Source: Geobacter sp.
GTDB lineage: Bacteria; Desulfobacterota; Desulfuromonadia; Geobacterales; DSM-12255
Assembly (NCBI GenBank): GCA_009684525.1
Contig: WKKR01000006.1
Span: 1 to 64,000 of the forward strand
Direction of reading: 5' to 3'
DNA: 64,000 bases
The translations under genes and the position numbers were made by a program. Position 1 is the first letter of the stretch; each line of letters starts with the position of its first letter. The notes beneath the pieces were generated by a model, which did not search any database, was not told the origin of the DNA, and saw only the letters and a program-made list of their open reading frames with translations. Positions 8,911-18,360 of the stretch are shown piece after piece.

Positions 8911-10998
8911 CTATACGCTGCAGCAGCTGATACCGGCGGGGACAGTTTCGGCAGGCGTCTGCAGGGAATCTGCCGGCTCTTCCTCTGCCAGCGCCGAGAT
9001 GAACTGTTCCACCAGCTCCGGATCGAACTGGGTTCCGGCATGATCGCGGAGCTCAGCGATGGCAATGGCAACCGGCAGGGCCTTGCGATAGGGACGGTCC
9101 GAGGTCATGGCATCGAAGGCGTCGGCGATGGCCAGGATGCGGGCCTCCAGCAAGAGCGATTCCGAGCCGTGGCACTGCGGGTAACCCTGTCCGTCGAAGC
9201 GCTCATGGTGCTGGCCGATGCAGATCCGGACATCCTGGAGAAACCCGATCGGTTCCAGGATTTTCATCCCGATGGCCGGATGTTCGCGCATCTGGATGAT
9301 CTCATTGCTGGAGAGCCCCCCTTTTTTGTGGAGCAGGGTGAGGTCGATGCCGATCTTGCCGATATCGTGCAGGATCGCGGCCCGCTCGATGATGTTGAGG
9401 CGCTCGGGAGGGAGGTCGAGCTTTTTCGCCAGGAGCAGGCTGTAGTGGGTCACGCGTTCCGAGTGGCCGCGCGTGTAGCTGTCGCTGGCCTCGATGGCAG
9501 AAACAAGGGACTGGATGGTGCTGAGATAGGTTTTCTGCTGTTCGTCATAGAGCTTGGCGTTGTTAATGGCAATGCTCGCCTGCCCGGCTATGGTGGTCAG
9601 GAGTTCCAGGTCCTCGTTGGAAAAGGAGGTATTGTCCCAGCGGTTGATGACATTGATGGTGCCGATGACCTCTTCCTTGACCCGCAGCGGCACGCTGATC
9701 ACAGTCTTCTTCTCGAAGCCGAGCGGGCTCTGGGCGATGAAGTGCGGATAATCGGCCATGTTGGAGATCAAAAGCGGTCTCCGGTGGGCAACCACCCATG
9801 ACGAGACTTCGCAGGCATCTGCCGGCACGGTGAACTCTTCCATGGGGAGCTTCTGCTCACCCAGGAGGGTGGAAATGGAGATGGTTTGGGTCTCGGTGTC
9901 GTGGAGGGCAATGAAGCCGATCCGGGCCTGCAGCGTCTCCATGGTGGATCTGACCACCAGGTGAAAGAGGGGACCCAGCTCCATGGTCGATCCGATGGCA
10001 AGGCCCACCTTGTGGAGGGTGGAGAGCCTTGCCACGGCACGTTCCAGGGTCGAGTTCTTGTCTTCCAGTTCTCCGGCCAGATCCGCAATCTTGTAATTCG
10101 CCTCTTCGATCTCCTCGATCCGTTCCACCAATGAGCGGTTCAGCGCTTCGATCTCCCTGAGCTGCTGTTCCAGCTGCTCGTTCATGATCTGGGTTTCGTG
10201 GTGGTGCTCCAGCTTATCCTGCGCCCGCACCAGTTCCCCCTCGTTCTTCACCGCATTTTCCATGAGCAGGTGCAGCCGTTTTACCATACGGTTGTAGTGC
10301 CGCGACAGGAGGTTCATCTCTTTGCTGCTGGTAAAGGTCGGCGTATGGGCGAATTCACCCTGTTCCAGGCGCTGCATGGCGTTGATCAGGATGCTGACCG
10401 GTTTGTCCAGGTAGACTACCATCAGCAGCGAGATGGAGATTACCAGGAGCAGAATGATGATGGCAGTGGCTATGACGGTCTGCTTTCTGTTCTCCGAGAC
10501 GATGCCGTGCACGTAATCCAGCGATGTCTCGATCTCCAGCAGGCCGAGGACCTTTTGGGACGATTCGTGACAACGAATGCAGGCCGGGGCATTGAGGATA
10601 GGGGAAATGCTGACGAAGACCCTGTTGTCCAGGAGGCTGGCTGATGACTGCACCCCTCGCCGGTAGGCGATCAGGGCATTGCTGAAGGCGGTGGTCCCGA
10701 TTTCCGAATGGTTTGCCGAGTTGAGTACCTTGCCGGATTCGTCGATGATCCGGAGGGTCTTGATCATGTTCTTGGAGGTGATGTGGGAGAAGATCTTCCT
10801 GATCTCGTCCGAGTGGCCGGCAAGCATGGCATCGGTGATAGAGCCCTTGATGGTCTCGGTGAGCAGGGCGGTGTTCCGTTCAGCGATGCTGAAGATGATC
10901 TGGTTCTGATAATTGAGATTCAGCAGAGCTGAAATCGAAACGATCGTTGCGACGACAAGGGCGGCAATGCCGAGAATTTTGGTTTTGAGCGAAATCAT
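8911..10998 (-). CDS. HD-GYP c-di-GMP phosphodiesterase with periplasmic heme-c sensor, HAMP and GAF domains
   Basis: A 695-residue membrane signalling protein. The order is TM1 (about 7-29), a periplasmic sensor of about 145 residues ending in a c-type heme site CIRCH (140-144), TM2 (about 174-197), HAMP, a long coiled coil (about 255-330), GAF (about 335-480) and HD-GYP (about 500-670). The output domain keeps HDIGKIG, HHERFDGQGYP and DAFDAMTSDRPYR, so it should be an active phosphodiesterase. A covalent heme in a two-TM sensor suggests redox or gas sensing in the periplasm; that is inference from the motif. The C-terminus ends with an unusual CCSV. It stands alone upstream of dppD on the minus strand. 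Confidence 0.92.
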   Translation of the reverse strand: MISLKTKILGIAALVVATIVSISALLNLNYQNQIIFSIAERNTALLTETIKGSITDAMLAGHSDEIRKIFSHITSKNMIKTLRIIDESGKVLNSANHSEIGTTAFSNALIAYRRGVQSSASLLDNRVFVSISPILNAPACIRCHESSQKVLGLLEIETSLDYVHGIVSENRKQTVIATAIIILLLVISISLLMVVYLDKPVSILINAMQRLEQGEFAHTPTFTSSKEMNLLSRHYNRMVKRLHLLMENAVKNEGELVRAQDKLEHHHETQIMNEQLEQQLREIEALNRSLVERIEEIEEANYKIADLAGELEDKNSTLERAVARLSTLHKVGLAIGSTMELGPLFHLVVRSTMETLQARIGFIALHDTETQTISISTLLGEQKLPMEEFTVPADACEVSSWVVAHRRPLLISNMADYPHFIAQSPLGFEKKTVISVPLRVKEEVIGTINVINRWDNTSFSNEDLELLTTIAGQASIAINNAKLYDEQQKTYLSTIQSLVSAIEASDSYTRGHSERVTHYSLLLAKKLDLPPERLNIIERAAILHDIGKIGIDLTLLHKKGGLSSNEIIQMREHPAIGMKILEPIGFLQDVRICIGQHHERFDGQGYPQCHGSESLLLEARILAIADAFDAMTSDRPYRKALPVAIAIAELRDHAGTQFDPELVEQFISALAEEEPADSLQTPAETVPAGISCCSV

Positions 10999-11330
10999 GG
11001 GCTGTAGGGCAATCCTGTTTGTCAGCTGAGCGACGGGCCGGTGTCTCGAAAGCGCGGATAGATCGGGTTATTTGGCGCACCGGAATCGTGCAACGCATGG
11101 GAATCATGCGGTCATGAACGGCTGACCTCGGGCAATACTGCTGCAGACCTCTCTTCCGGCTCTCCCTGTCAGTGCCCGCAGGGGCCAGTCGGGGCTGCAT
11201 GTGACACTCTTGACAATGTGAGCGCCACCCCCTATCATGACCGCCACAACATCTATAGCACATCTCGCGACATTTCTCATTAAGCAATTCGCCAGCCAAT
11301 GTGTCAGGTCCCGCCGACGGCGAAAAAACA

Positions 11331-11360
11331 TTGACTTTGCGTACGATTTTGTGATTTTAT
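11331..11360 (+). promoter_or_regulatory. Probable promoter of the spoIID-queA-tgt-sec operon
   Basis: TTGACT at 11331-11336 followed after 18 bases by TTTTAT (11355-11360) or after 17 by ATTTTA. It is the only promoter-like signal in the 388-base gap 10999-11386 between the divergent HD-GYP and SpoIID-like genes. The rest of that gap (11000-11320) shows no convincing gene, repeat or RNA structure to me. The -10 element is weak. Confidence 0.5.
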
Positions 11361-11386
11361 CTTAAAGTTTTGCAAAGGTTAGATGC

Positions 11387-12496
11387 GTGCGCCTTTTCCT
11401 GATTTTACTGCTCATGCTGCTCATTCCGGCAGTGACGACAGGGTCCTTCCCCTCGCAGCAGGAGATGATCCGGGTCGCGTTGCTCAAGGGGGGCGAAAGC
11501 GTCAGGATAGACGGTAACGGCATCCTGGCCACTGACGACGCCGGCGAGCCTCTCCGCCTCGGATTCCCCGTTGAGATCCGCAGGGGCAAGGGAGGAGTGG
11601 TGATCAACGGCCGGACGCTTCGGGGGCTCAAGATCTCCGCTCCGGTCTTTGTACAGGTGAACGGCAAGGGGTACCGCGGGGTTATCGAGGTTTCTTCTGC
11701 CGACAAAGGCCTGCTGGTCGTCAACGAGCTACCCCTGGAAGAGTACCTGGTCGGTCTGATCAACTGCGAGATATCGTCCCAGTGGCCGATGGAGGCGGTG
11801 AAGGCCCAGGCGGTCATTGCCCGTTCCTACGCGATCTTCCAGAAAGAGGCGCGCAAGAATGCCCCCTATCAGCTCGAATCGTCCGTTCTGGATCAGGTCT
11901 ATGAAGGGTGCGACATCGAGGACAGCCGGGCGGCCCGCGGTGTCAAGGAGACTGCCGGCGAGGTGTTGACCAGTAATGGCGCGGTGATCCAGGCCTTCTA
12001 TCATTCGAACTGCGGCGGCCATACCGAGGCCGCGGAAAATGTCTGGGGGTACGGGCTCCCCTACCTCCAGGGGGTGAGCTGCAGCTACTGCCAGACCGCC
12101 AATCCGTATCGTTGGGAGCAGCGCATTTCACTCAAAAAGATCGAGACGCAACTGAAAGGTGCCGGCTATGCCGTTGCCGGACTTCGGGACATCCGTCCGG
12201 GCGTGCGCAACAAGAGCGGGCGGCTGAACGAGGTGATCCTGTCGACGGCGCGGGGGCGCGTTGCGGTTCCTGGCGCGGGATTCCGCAAGGCGCTCGGCTA
12301 TAGCGTCATCAAGAGCACCAACTTCGAGGTGCGGGTCGTTGACGATGACGCCTTGATCAGCGGCACCGGATACGGCCACGGCGTCGGTCTCTGCCAGTGG
12401 GGCGCCAAGCAGCGCGCCGCAGACGGGTTCACCTACCGGGAGATCCTGTCGTACTATTATCCGGGCACCAGGCTTGTGAACATATACGGCGAGTGA
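11387..12496 (+). CDS. SpoIID/LytB domain protein
   Basis: A 369-residue exported protein. An N-terminal signal peptide ([20 protein letters not shown]) is followed by the SpoIID/LytB domain: [35 protein letters not shown] with the catalytic-type Glu, [10 protein letters not shown], and the C-terminal [19 protein letters not shown]. SpoIID proteins cleave glycan strands of peptidoglycan that lack stem peptides; homologues occur in non-sporulating bacteria. The GTG at 11387 is used, with AAAGG upstream at 11374; the ATG at 11383 is out of frame. The gene is 5 bases before queA and heads the queuosine and Sec gene run. Confidence 0.85.
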   Translation: MRLFLILLLMLLIPAVTTGSFPSQQEMIRVALLKGGESVRIDGNGILATDDAGEPLRLGFPVEIRRGKGGVVINGRTLRGLKISAPVFVQVNGKGYRGVIEVSSADKGLLVVNELPLEEYLVGLINCEISSQWPMEAVKAQAVIARSYAIFQKEARKNAPYQLESSVLDQVYEGCDIEDSRAARGVKETAGEVLTSNGAVIQAFYHSNCGGHTEAAENVWGYGLPYLQGVSCSYCQTANPYRWEQRISLKKIETQLKGAGYAVAGLRDIRPGVRNKSGRLNEVILSTARGRVAVPGAGFRKALGYSVIKSTNFEVRVVDDDALISGTGYGHGVGLCQWGAKQRAADGFTYREILSYYYPGTRLVNIYGE

Positions 12497-12500
12497 GTCC

Positions 12501-13532
12501 ATGCACCTTGCCGAGTTCGACTATAACCTGCCGCCTGAGCTGATAGCGCAGGTGCCGGCAGAGCGCCGCGACGCTGCCCGCCTGATGACGCTGCGCAGGG
12601 CGGATGGCCTGATCGGGGAGACCGTTTTTCAGGAAATCCCCGCCCTTTTCAGGCCGGGAGACCTCCTGGTGCTGAACGATACCCGGGTGATTCCTGCCCG
12701 GCTCTTGGGGCAGAAGGAGAGCGGCGGCAAGGTCGAGGCCTTTCTGGTGCGGCGCGTAACGGGAAGCGATGAGCATTGGCACTGTCTGGTCAAGTCCTCC
12801 AAGTCTCCCCGGCCCGGCACCCGCTTCCTGTTTCCTGGAGGGGTTTCCGCCCAGGTTGAAGGGCGGGGTGAGGGGGAGTGCTGGCTTCTTTCCTTCAGCC
12901 CGGTTGCCGGGTTCGGCGCCTGGCTCGAAACGTACGGCAGGGTTCCGCTGCCCCCCTATATCAAGCGCCAACCCGGTGCTGCCGACCGTGAGCGGTACCA
13001 GACGGTCTTTGCCGCGGCAGATGGTGCGGTTGCCGCACCGACGGCCGGGCTGCATTTCACCCCGGAGCTTCTGGCCGCCGTGAAATCCCGCGGTGTGACG
13101 GTTGCGCCGCTGACTCTCCATGTCGGGCTCGGCACCTTCATGCCGATCCGCAGCGAGGATCTCCAGGAGCACCGGATGCACCGGGAGCGGTACCTGATTC
13201 CCGAGGCAACAGCTGCCCTGATTCGGGAAACGCGCCGCAGCGGCGGCCGGGTGGTTGCGCTGGGCACCACGACGACACGGGCGCTGGAACAGGCTGCGAC
13301 AGAGGATGGCGAGATCGTTGCCGGTGAGGGGGAGGCTGATATATTCATCCGTCCCGGCTATCGGTTCAGGGTGGTGGATGCCCTGATCACCAATTTCCAC
13401 CTCCCCTGTTCAACCTTGCTGATGCTGGTTGCCGCCTTTGCCGGCAAGGATTTTCTCTTTAACGCGTATGCCGAAGCGGTTGAGCGGAGGTTCCGTTTTT
13501 ACAGTTACGGCGATGCCATGATCATCTATTGA
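12501..13532 (+). CDS. queA: S-adenosylmethionine:tRNA ribosyltransferase-isomerase
   Basis: A 343-residue QueA. It moves the ribosyl group of SAM onto preQ1 in tRNA to give epoxyqueuosine. Characteristic stretches are [83 protein letters not shown] and the C-terminal [19 protein letters not shown]. Length and motif order are standard. It lies between the SpoIID-like gene and tgt, so the queuosine genes form one transcription unit. Confidence 0.96.
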   Translation: MHLAEFDYNLPPELIAQVPAERRDAARLMTLRRADGLIGETVFQEIPALFRPGDLLVLNDTRVIPARLLGQKESGGKVEAFLVRRVTGSDEHWHCLVKSSKSPRPGTRFLFPGGVSAQVEGRGEGECWLLSFSPVAGFGAWLETYGRVPLPPYIKRQPGAADRERYQTVFAAADGAVAAPTAGLHFTPELLAAVKSRGVTVAPLTLHVGLGTFMPIRSEDLQEHRMHRERYLIPEATAALIRETRRSGGRVVALGTTTTRALEQAATEDGEIVAGEGEADIFIRPGYRFRVVDALITNFHLPCSTLLMLVAAFAGKDFLFNAYAEAVERRFRFYSYGDAMIIY

Positions 13533-13540
13533 GGCCGTGA

Positions 13541-14707
<1,167 letters not shown>

Positions 14708-14773
14708 ACCGGGAACAGGGGGCGGAGACAGGGGGCGGCACGGAGTCGTGCTGTCTCCTGTCCCCGGTTCCTG
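14708..14773. repeat. Inverted repeat between tgt and yajC
   Basis: Arms CCGGGAACAGGGGGCGGAGACAG and the near-complement CTGTCTCCTGTCCCCGGTTCC (core GGAGACAG 14724-14731 and CTGTCTCC 14751-14758) enclose a small hairpin CACG-GAGT-CGTG (14739-14750). The structure starts directly after the tgt stop. No T-run follows, so it is more likely a transcript-stabilising or processing hairpin or an interspersed repeat copy than an intrinsic terminator. Confidence 0.6.
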
Positions 14774-14806
14774 CTCCTTCATCCCTGATTACTTGGAGGT
14801 TACACT

Positions 14807-15130
14807 ATGTTGGGTTTGGCTTTTGCAATGGGACAACCGCCCGGTGGCGCTTCGGCTGGGGGGGCGCAGAGCGCTTTGATGAACATGATTCCCCTTATCT
14901 TCATGTTCGCCATTTTCTACTTTCTCCTGATCCGGCCGCAGCAGAAAAAGGCAAAAGAGCATCGTGCGCTGCTGGACTCCCTGAAAAAAGGGGATCTGGT
15001 CATCACGGCCTGCGGCATGCACGGCAAGGTGACGGCCATGGAGGAGACGGTGATCCAGTTGGAAATCGCAAACGGGGTGAATGTGAAGTTCAACAAGGGC
15101 CACATCGCCAGCGTTGTCAAAAAGGATTGA
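14807..15130 (+). CDS. yajC: Sec translocase accessory subunit YajC
   Basis: A 107-residue single-pass membrane protein. The hydrophobic segment MIPLIFMFAIFYFLLIRPQQKKAKEH (about 26-50), with the PQQKK block just after it, is the YajC hallmark, followed by the small soluble domain with LKKGDLVITACGMHGKV and IANGVNVKFNKGHIASVV. YajC associates with SecDF at the inner membrane. TTGGAGGTTACACT upstream gives a good ribosome site. It is separated from secD by a long stem-loop. Confidence 0.95.
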   Translation: MLGLAFAMGQPPGGASAGGAQSALMNMIPLIFMFAIFYFLLIRPQQKKAKEHRALLDSLKKGDLVITACGMHGKVTAMEETVIQLEIANGVNVKFNKGHIASVVKKD

Positions 15131-15136
15131 TGCGAA

Positions 15137-15184
15137 GATGATCTGCCGGATGCACGCCCTGTGGTGAGCATCCGGCAGGTCATC
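15137..15184 (+). promoter_or_regulatory. Long stem-loop between yajC and secD
   Basis: GATGATCTGCCGGATGC (15137-15153) pairs with GCATCCGGCAGGTCATC (15168-15184): 17 base pairs including one G-U, with a 14-base loop. There is no T-run, so it is not a classical terminator. It ends 29 bases before the preferred secD start and could set mRNA stability or the yajC to secD expression ratio. Confidence 0.6.
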
Positions 15185-15212
15185 CCGCATGACTGAAAGG
15201 AGCACCAAACGT

Positions 15213-16814
15213 ATGTCAAAGGGCTTCGGCTGGCGTGTCAGCCTGATCGTGCTGTTTCTGCTGCTGTCGTTTCTCTACATGGTCCCGACACTGGTCGGCA
15301 CGCTGCCGTCATGGTGGAAGGGGTGGCTACCCGCTGACAAGATCCATCTCGGTCTTGACCTGCAGGGGGGGTCTCATCTGGTGATGGAGGTGGATACGGT
15401 GAAGGCGGTCGAAGGTTCACTCGACCTGATTGCCACCGATCTGGAGGATACCCTCACCGCTCAGAACCTTCGTTACAAGCGGATAGCCCGGGTGGCACCC
15501 GACAAGGTGCAGCTTACCCTGTACGACAAGGGTACTGCCGACACTGTCCAGGCCCAGGTGAAGAAGAAGTATCCGGAGATGGAACTGCTTCCCCCGTTTG
15601 ACGAGGGTGGTTTTGTCAATATCCAGCTCCGGATGAACGAGAAGGTCGCCAAGGACCGCCAGGACAAGGCAGTGGCACAGGCGCTGGAGACCATCCGCAA
15701 CCGGATTGACCAGTTCGGCGTTTCCGAGCCGGTAATTGCTCGCGAAGGCCTCAGCAACATCGTCGTGCAACTCCCCGGCATCAAGGACCCGAAGCGGGCC
15801 ATCGAGCTGATCGGCAAGACCGCCCGGCTGGAGTTCAAGCTGGTGGACGAAAATATCAATGCTGCTGCGGCAACTCCCGGAACGGTCCCTGAGGATGAGG
15901 AGATCCTGGTGGAGAAGCGGGTCGACCAGACCACGGGTGCCGTCTCCGAGATTCCGCTGGTGGTGAAACGGAAGGCGATGATCACCGGTGATCTGCTCAC
16001 CGATGCACAGGTGCGGATCGATTCCCAGTTCAACCAGCCGTATGTGGCCATCGAGTTCAATTCCACCGGAGCCAGGCTGTTCGACCAGGTCACGGCCGCC
16101 AACGTGGGCAAGCGGTTCGCCATTGTCCTCGACAACACGGTCTATTCTGCACCGGTTATCCGCGAGCGGATCTCCGGCGGCAGCGCCCAGATATCCGGTT
16201 CATTCACCGAAAAAGAGGCAGCCGACCTGGCCATTGTCCTGCGGGCCGGATCGCTCCCCGCACCGGTCAAGATCATCCAGAACGTGACGGTCGGCCCGTC
16301 CCTCGGACAGGATTCCATCAACAAAGGGCTCATGGCCGGTATGGTCGGTGTTCTTCTGGTGGTGATCTTCATGGCGATCTACTACAAGATGTCGGGCCTG
16401 GTGGCCAACATGGGGATGGTACTGAACATCATCTTCCTGATGGGAGCCCTGGCTGCGCTGGGCGCGACCCTGACCCTCCCCGGCATTGCCGCTATCGTCC
16501 TGCTCGTCGGTATGTCGGTCGACTCCAACGTACTGATCTTCGAGCGTATCCGGGAGGAGCTGCGGCTGGGCAAGACACCGTCGGCCAGCATCGATGCCGG
16601 CTATGACAAGGCCTTCCTCACCATCATGGACTCGCACGTGACCACGCTCATCACCGCGGCAGTGCTGTTCCAGTTCGGCACCGGGCCGGTAAAGGGATTT
16701 GCCGTCTCCCTGAGCCTCGGTATCATCATCAACCTTTTCACCTCCCTGGTGGCCACCAAGGTGGTCTTCGACTTCGTCCTCACCCGTTTCAGGGTCAGGA
16801 AACTGAGCCTTTAA
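15213..16814 (+). CDS. secD: Protein translocase subunit SecD
   Basis: A 533-residue SecD. TM1 (about 11-30) is followed by the first periplasmic domain with LGLDLQGGSHLVMEVD, then RIDQFGVSEPVIAREG, IVVQLPGIKDPKRA, and the TM bundle with NIIFLMGALAALGATLTLPGIA, VGMSVDSNVLIFERIREE and HVTTLITAAVLFQFGTGPVKGFA. SecD and SecF use the proton gradient to help pull preproteins across the inner membrane. I prefer the ATG at 15213, with AAAGGAG 10 bases upstream; the frame opens at 15189, where no ribosome site is seen. Confidence 0.95.
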   Translation: MSKGFGWRVSLIVLFLLLSFLYMVPTLVGTLPSWWKGWLPADKIHLGLDLQGGSHLVMEVDTVKAVEGSLDLIATDLEDTLTAQNLRYKRIARVAPDKVQLTLYDKGTADTVQAQVKKKYPEMELLPPFDEGGFVNIQLRMNEKVAKDRQDKAVAQALETIRNRIDQFGVSEPVIAREGLSNIVVQLPGIKDPKRAIELIGKTARLEFKLVDENINAAAATPGTVPEDEEILVEKRVDQTTGAVSEIPLVVKRKAMITGDLLTDAQVRIDSQFNQPYVAIEFNSTGARLFDQVTAANVGKRFAIVLDNTVYSAPVIRERISGGSAQISGSFTEKEAADLAIVLRAGSLPAPVKIIQNVTVGPSLGQDSINKGLMAGMVGVLLVVIFMAIYYKMSGLVANMGMVLNIIFLMGALAALGATLTLPGIAAIVLLVGMSVDSNVLIFERIREELRLGKTPSASIDAGYDKAFLTIMDSHVTTLITAAVLFQFGTGPVKGFAVSLSLGIIINLFTSLVATKVVFDFVLTRFRVRKLSL

Positions 16815-16826
16815 CGGAGGAATGTC

Positions 16827-17735
16827 ATGGAAATTATCGGAAAAACAAATATAGATTTCATCGGAAAACGGAACATCGCCTTCGTGATTTCGGGTATCAT
16901 GGCCCTGGTGGGGATAGTCGCCATGATTCAGATCGCCCGCGGTGCCGCCAACATGGGGATCGACTTTTCGGGCGGGACCGCGATCCAGCTCAAGTTCGCC
17001 CAGCCGCTGCATATCGATCAGGCCCGCGCTGCCCTGGCCAAGCACAACCTGAAAGAAGCAAACCTCCAGGATATCAAGGAGGGGAACAAGCTGCTGGTCA
17101 AGGTGGGCAGAACATCCCTTGAGACCGGCAAGGCAGCCGACACCATCGAGGATGTCTTCAAGAAGGAGTTCCCCACCAATACCTTTGTCGTGGAGAGTTC
17201 CACCGAGATCGGCCCGTCCATCGGCGACAAACTGCGCAAGGACACCCTCGTTGCCATTGCCATCTCCTTGCTGGGGATCATCATCTACATTGCCTGGCGC
17301 TTCGATCTCAAATTCGGCGTCGGTGCCACCCTTGCCACGCTGCATGACGTCCTAGCCATGTTTGCGGTCTTCTTCGTGCTGGGGAAAGAGTTCAACCTGC
17401 TCTTCATCACTGCCGCGCTGACCATCGCCGGGTATTCGCTCACCGACACGGTGGTGGTTTTCGACCGTATCCGTGAGAACCTGCACAAGGATCTCAAGGG
17501 ATCGATGCTCAACATCTTCAACAAGAGCATCAACGAAGTGCTGTCGCGGACCATCGTCACCTCACTGACGACCTTTCTCGCTTCGGTGGCGCTGTTCCTG
17601 TTCGGAGGCGAAGTGATCCACGATTTCGCCTTCGCGCTCGTTGTCGGCGTGGTTGTCGCTACCTATTCATCCATCTTTGTTGCCAGCCCCATTGTCGCAC
17701 TCTGGGAAGAAAAGGCTGCCAAAGCGAAAGCATAA
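16827..17735 (+). CDS. secF: Protein translocase subunit SecF
   Basis: A 302-residue SecF: TM1 with RNIAFVISGIMALVGIVAMI, GIDFSGGTAIQLKF, periplasmic domain, ALTIAGYSLTDTVVVFDRIRENL (the conserved D and R of the proton path) and RTIVTSLTTFLASVALFLFGGEVIHDFAFALVVGV. It forms a complex with SecD and YajC. It follows secD by 12 bases with a good AACGGAGGA ribosome site, and has the usual length. Confidence 0.96.
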   Translation: MEIIGKTNIDFIGKRNIAFVISGIMALVGIVAMIQIARGAANMGIDFSGGTAIQLKFAQPLHIDQARAALAKHNLKEANLQDIKEGNKLLVKVGRTSLETGKAADTIEDVFKKEFPTNTFVVESSTEIGPSIGDKLRKDTLVAIAISLLGIIIYIAWRFDLKFGVGATLATLHDVLAMFAVFFVLGKEFNLLFITAALTIAGYSLTDTVVVFDRIRENLHKDLKGSMLNIFNKSINEVLSRTIVTSLTTFLASVALFLFGGEVIHDFAFALVVGVVVATYSSIFVASPIVALWEEKAAKAKA

Positions 17736-17749
17736 AGGAGGTACGAGCA

Positions 17750-18316
17750 TTGAGCAAAGAACAGTTGCTTGTCGCAGTTGTCGCCCTGATCGCAGGTCTC
17801 TTGATCGGTTACATGTTTTTCACCAGCAAGGCCGAACGGACGCAGATCAATGCGCCATTACCCATGGGGTCCGGTTCTCCCACCGATTACCAGGCGAGGA
17901 TCGCCGAGGCGGAAAAGCTGGTCAAGCAGGACCCGCGCAACCTGCAGGCCTGGGTACAGCTGGGGAATGACTATTTCGATACCGATCAGGCCCAGAAGGC
18001 GATCACCGCCTATGGAAAGGCCCTGGAACTCGATCCCAACAATGCGAACATCCTGACCGACCAGGGCATCATGTACCGCAAGATGGGATGGTTCGACAAG
18101 GCGGTCGCCAACTTTGAAAAGGCCCAGCAGATCGATCCAAAACACCTGCAGAGCCTGTTTAACCTCGGGGTTGTCTACGCCAACGACCTGAAGCAGCCCG
18201 ACAAGGCTATCGTCGCCTGGAACCGGTACCTCGCCATGGATTCCACCAGTCCGACGGCACAGCAGATCAAACAGATGGTGGAACAGTTAAAAGCCAGCCC
18301 GCACGGGATGAAGTAG
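17750..18316 (+). CDS. Membrane-anchored TPR protein
   Basis: A 188-residue protein with one N-terminal TM segment (LLVAVVALIAGLLIGYMFF, about 5-23) and three or so tetratricopeptide repeats, for example LQAWVQLGNDYFDTDQAQKAITAYGKALELDP, ANILTDQGIMYRKMGWFDKAVANFEKAQQIDP and LQSLFNLGVVYANDLKQPDKAIVAWNRYLAMD. It resembles the CycH/NrfG-like assembly TPR proteins in layout, but no specific partner is evident. The start is TTG, supported by AAAGGAGG upstream. It ends the secDF transcription unit, being followed by a strong terminator. Confidence 0.87.
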   Translation: MSKEQLLVAVVALIAGLLIGYMFFTSKAERTQINAPLPMGSGSPTDYQARIAEAEKLVKQDPRNLQAWVQLGNDYFDTDQAQKAITAYGKALELDPNNANILTDQGIMYRKMGWFDKAVANFEKAQQIDPKHLQSLFNLGVVYANDLKQPDKAIVAWNRYLAMDSTSPTAQQIKQMVEQLKASPHGMK

Positions 18317-18321
18317 ACTCC

Positions 18322-18349
18322 AAGCCCCCGCTTCCGCGGGGGCTTTTTT
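18322..18349 (+). terminator. Intrinsic terminator after the Sec/TPR operon
   Basis: Perfect stem AAGCCCCCGC (18322-18331), loop TTCC, GCGGGGGCTT (18336-18345), with six Ts from 18344. It ends the long plus-strand unit from the SpoIID-like gene through secF and the TPR gene, 12 bases before recJ. Confidence 0.93.
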
Positions 18350-18360
18350 CATGGCATATC

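Noticed and set aside
16200-17345. 381-codon minus-strand frame over secD and secF
   Set aside because: Antisense shadow of two certain genes; the composition is that of a reverse-frame artefact in GC-rich DNA.
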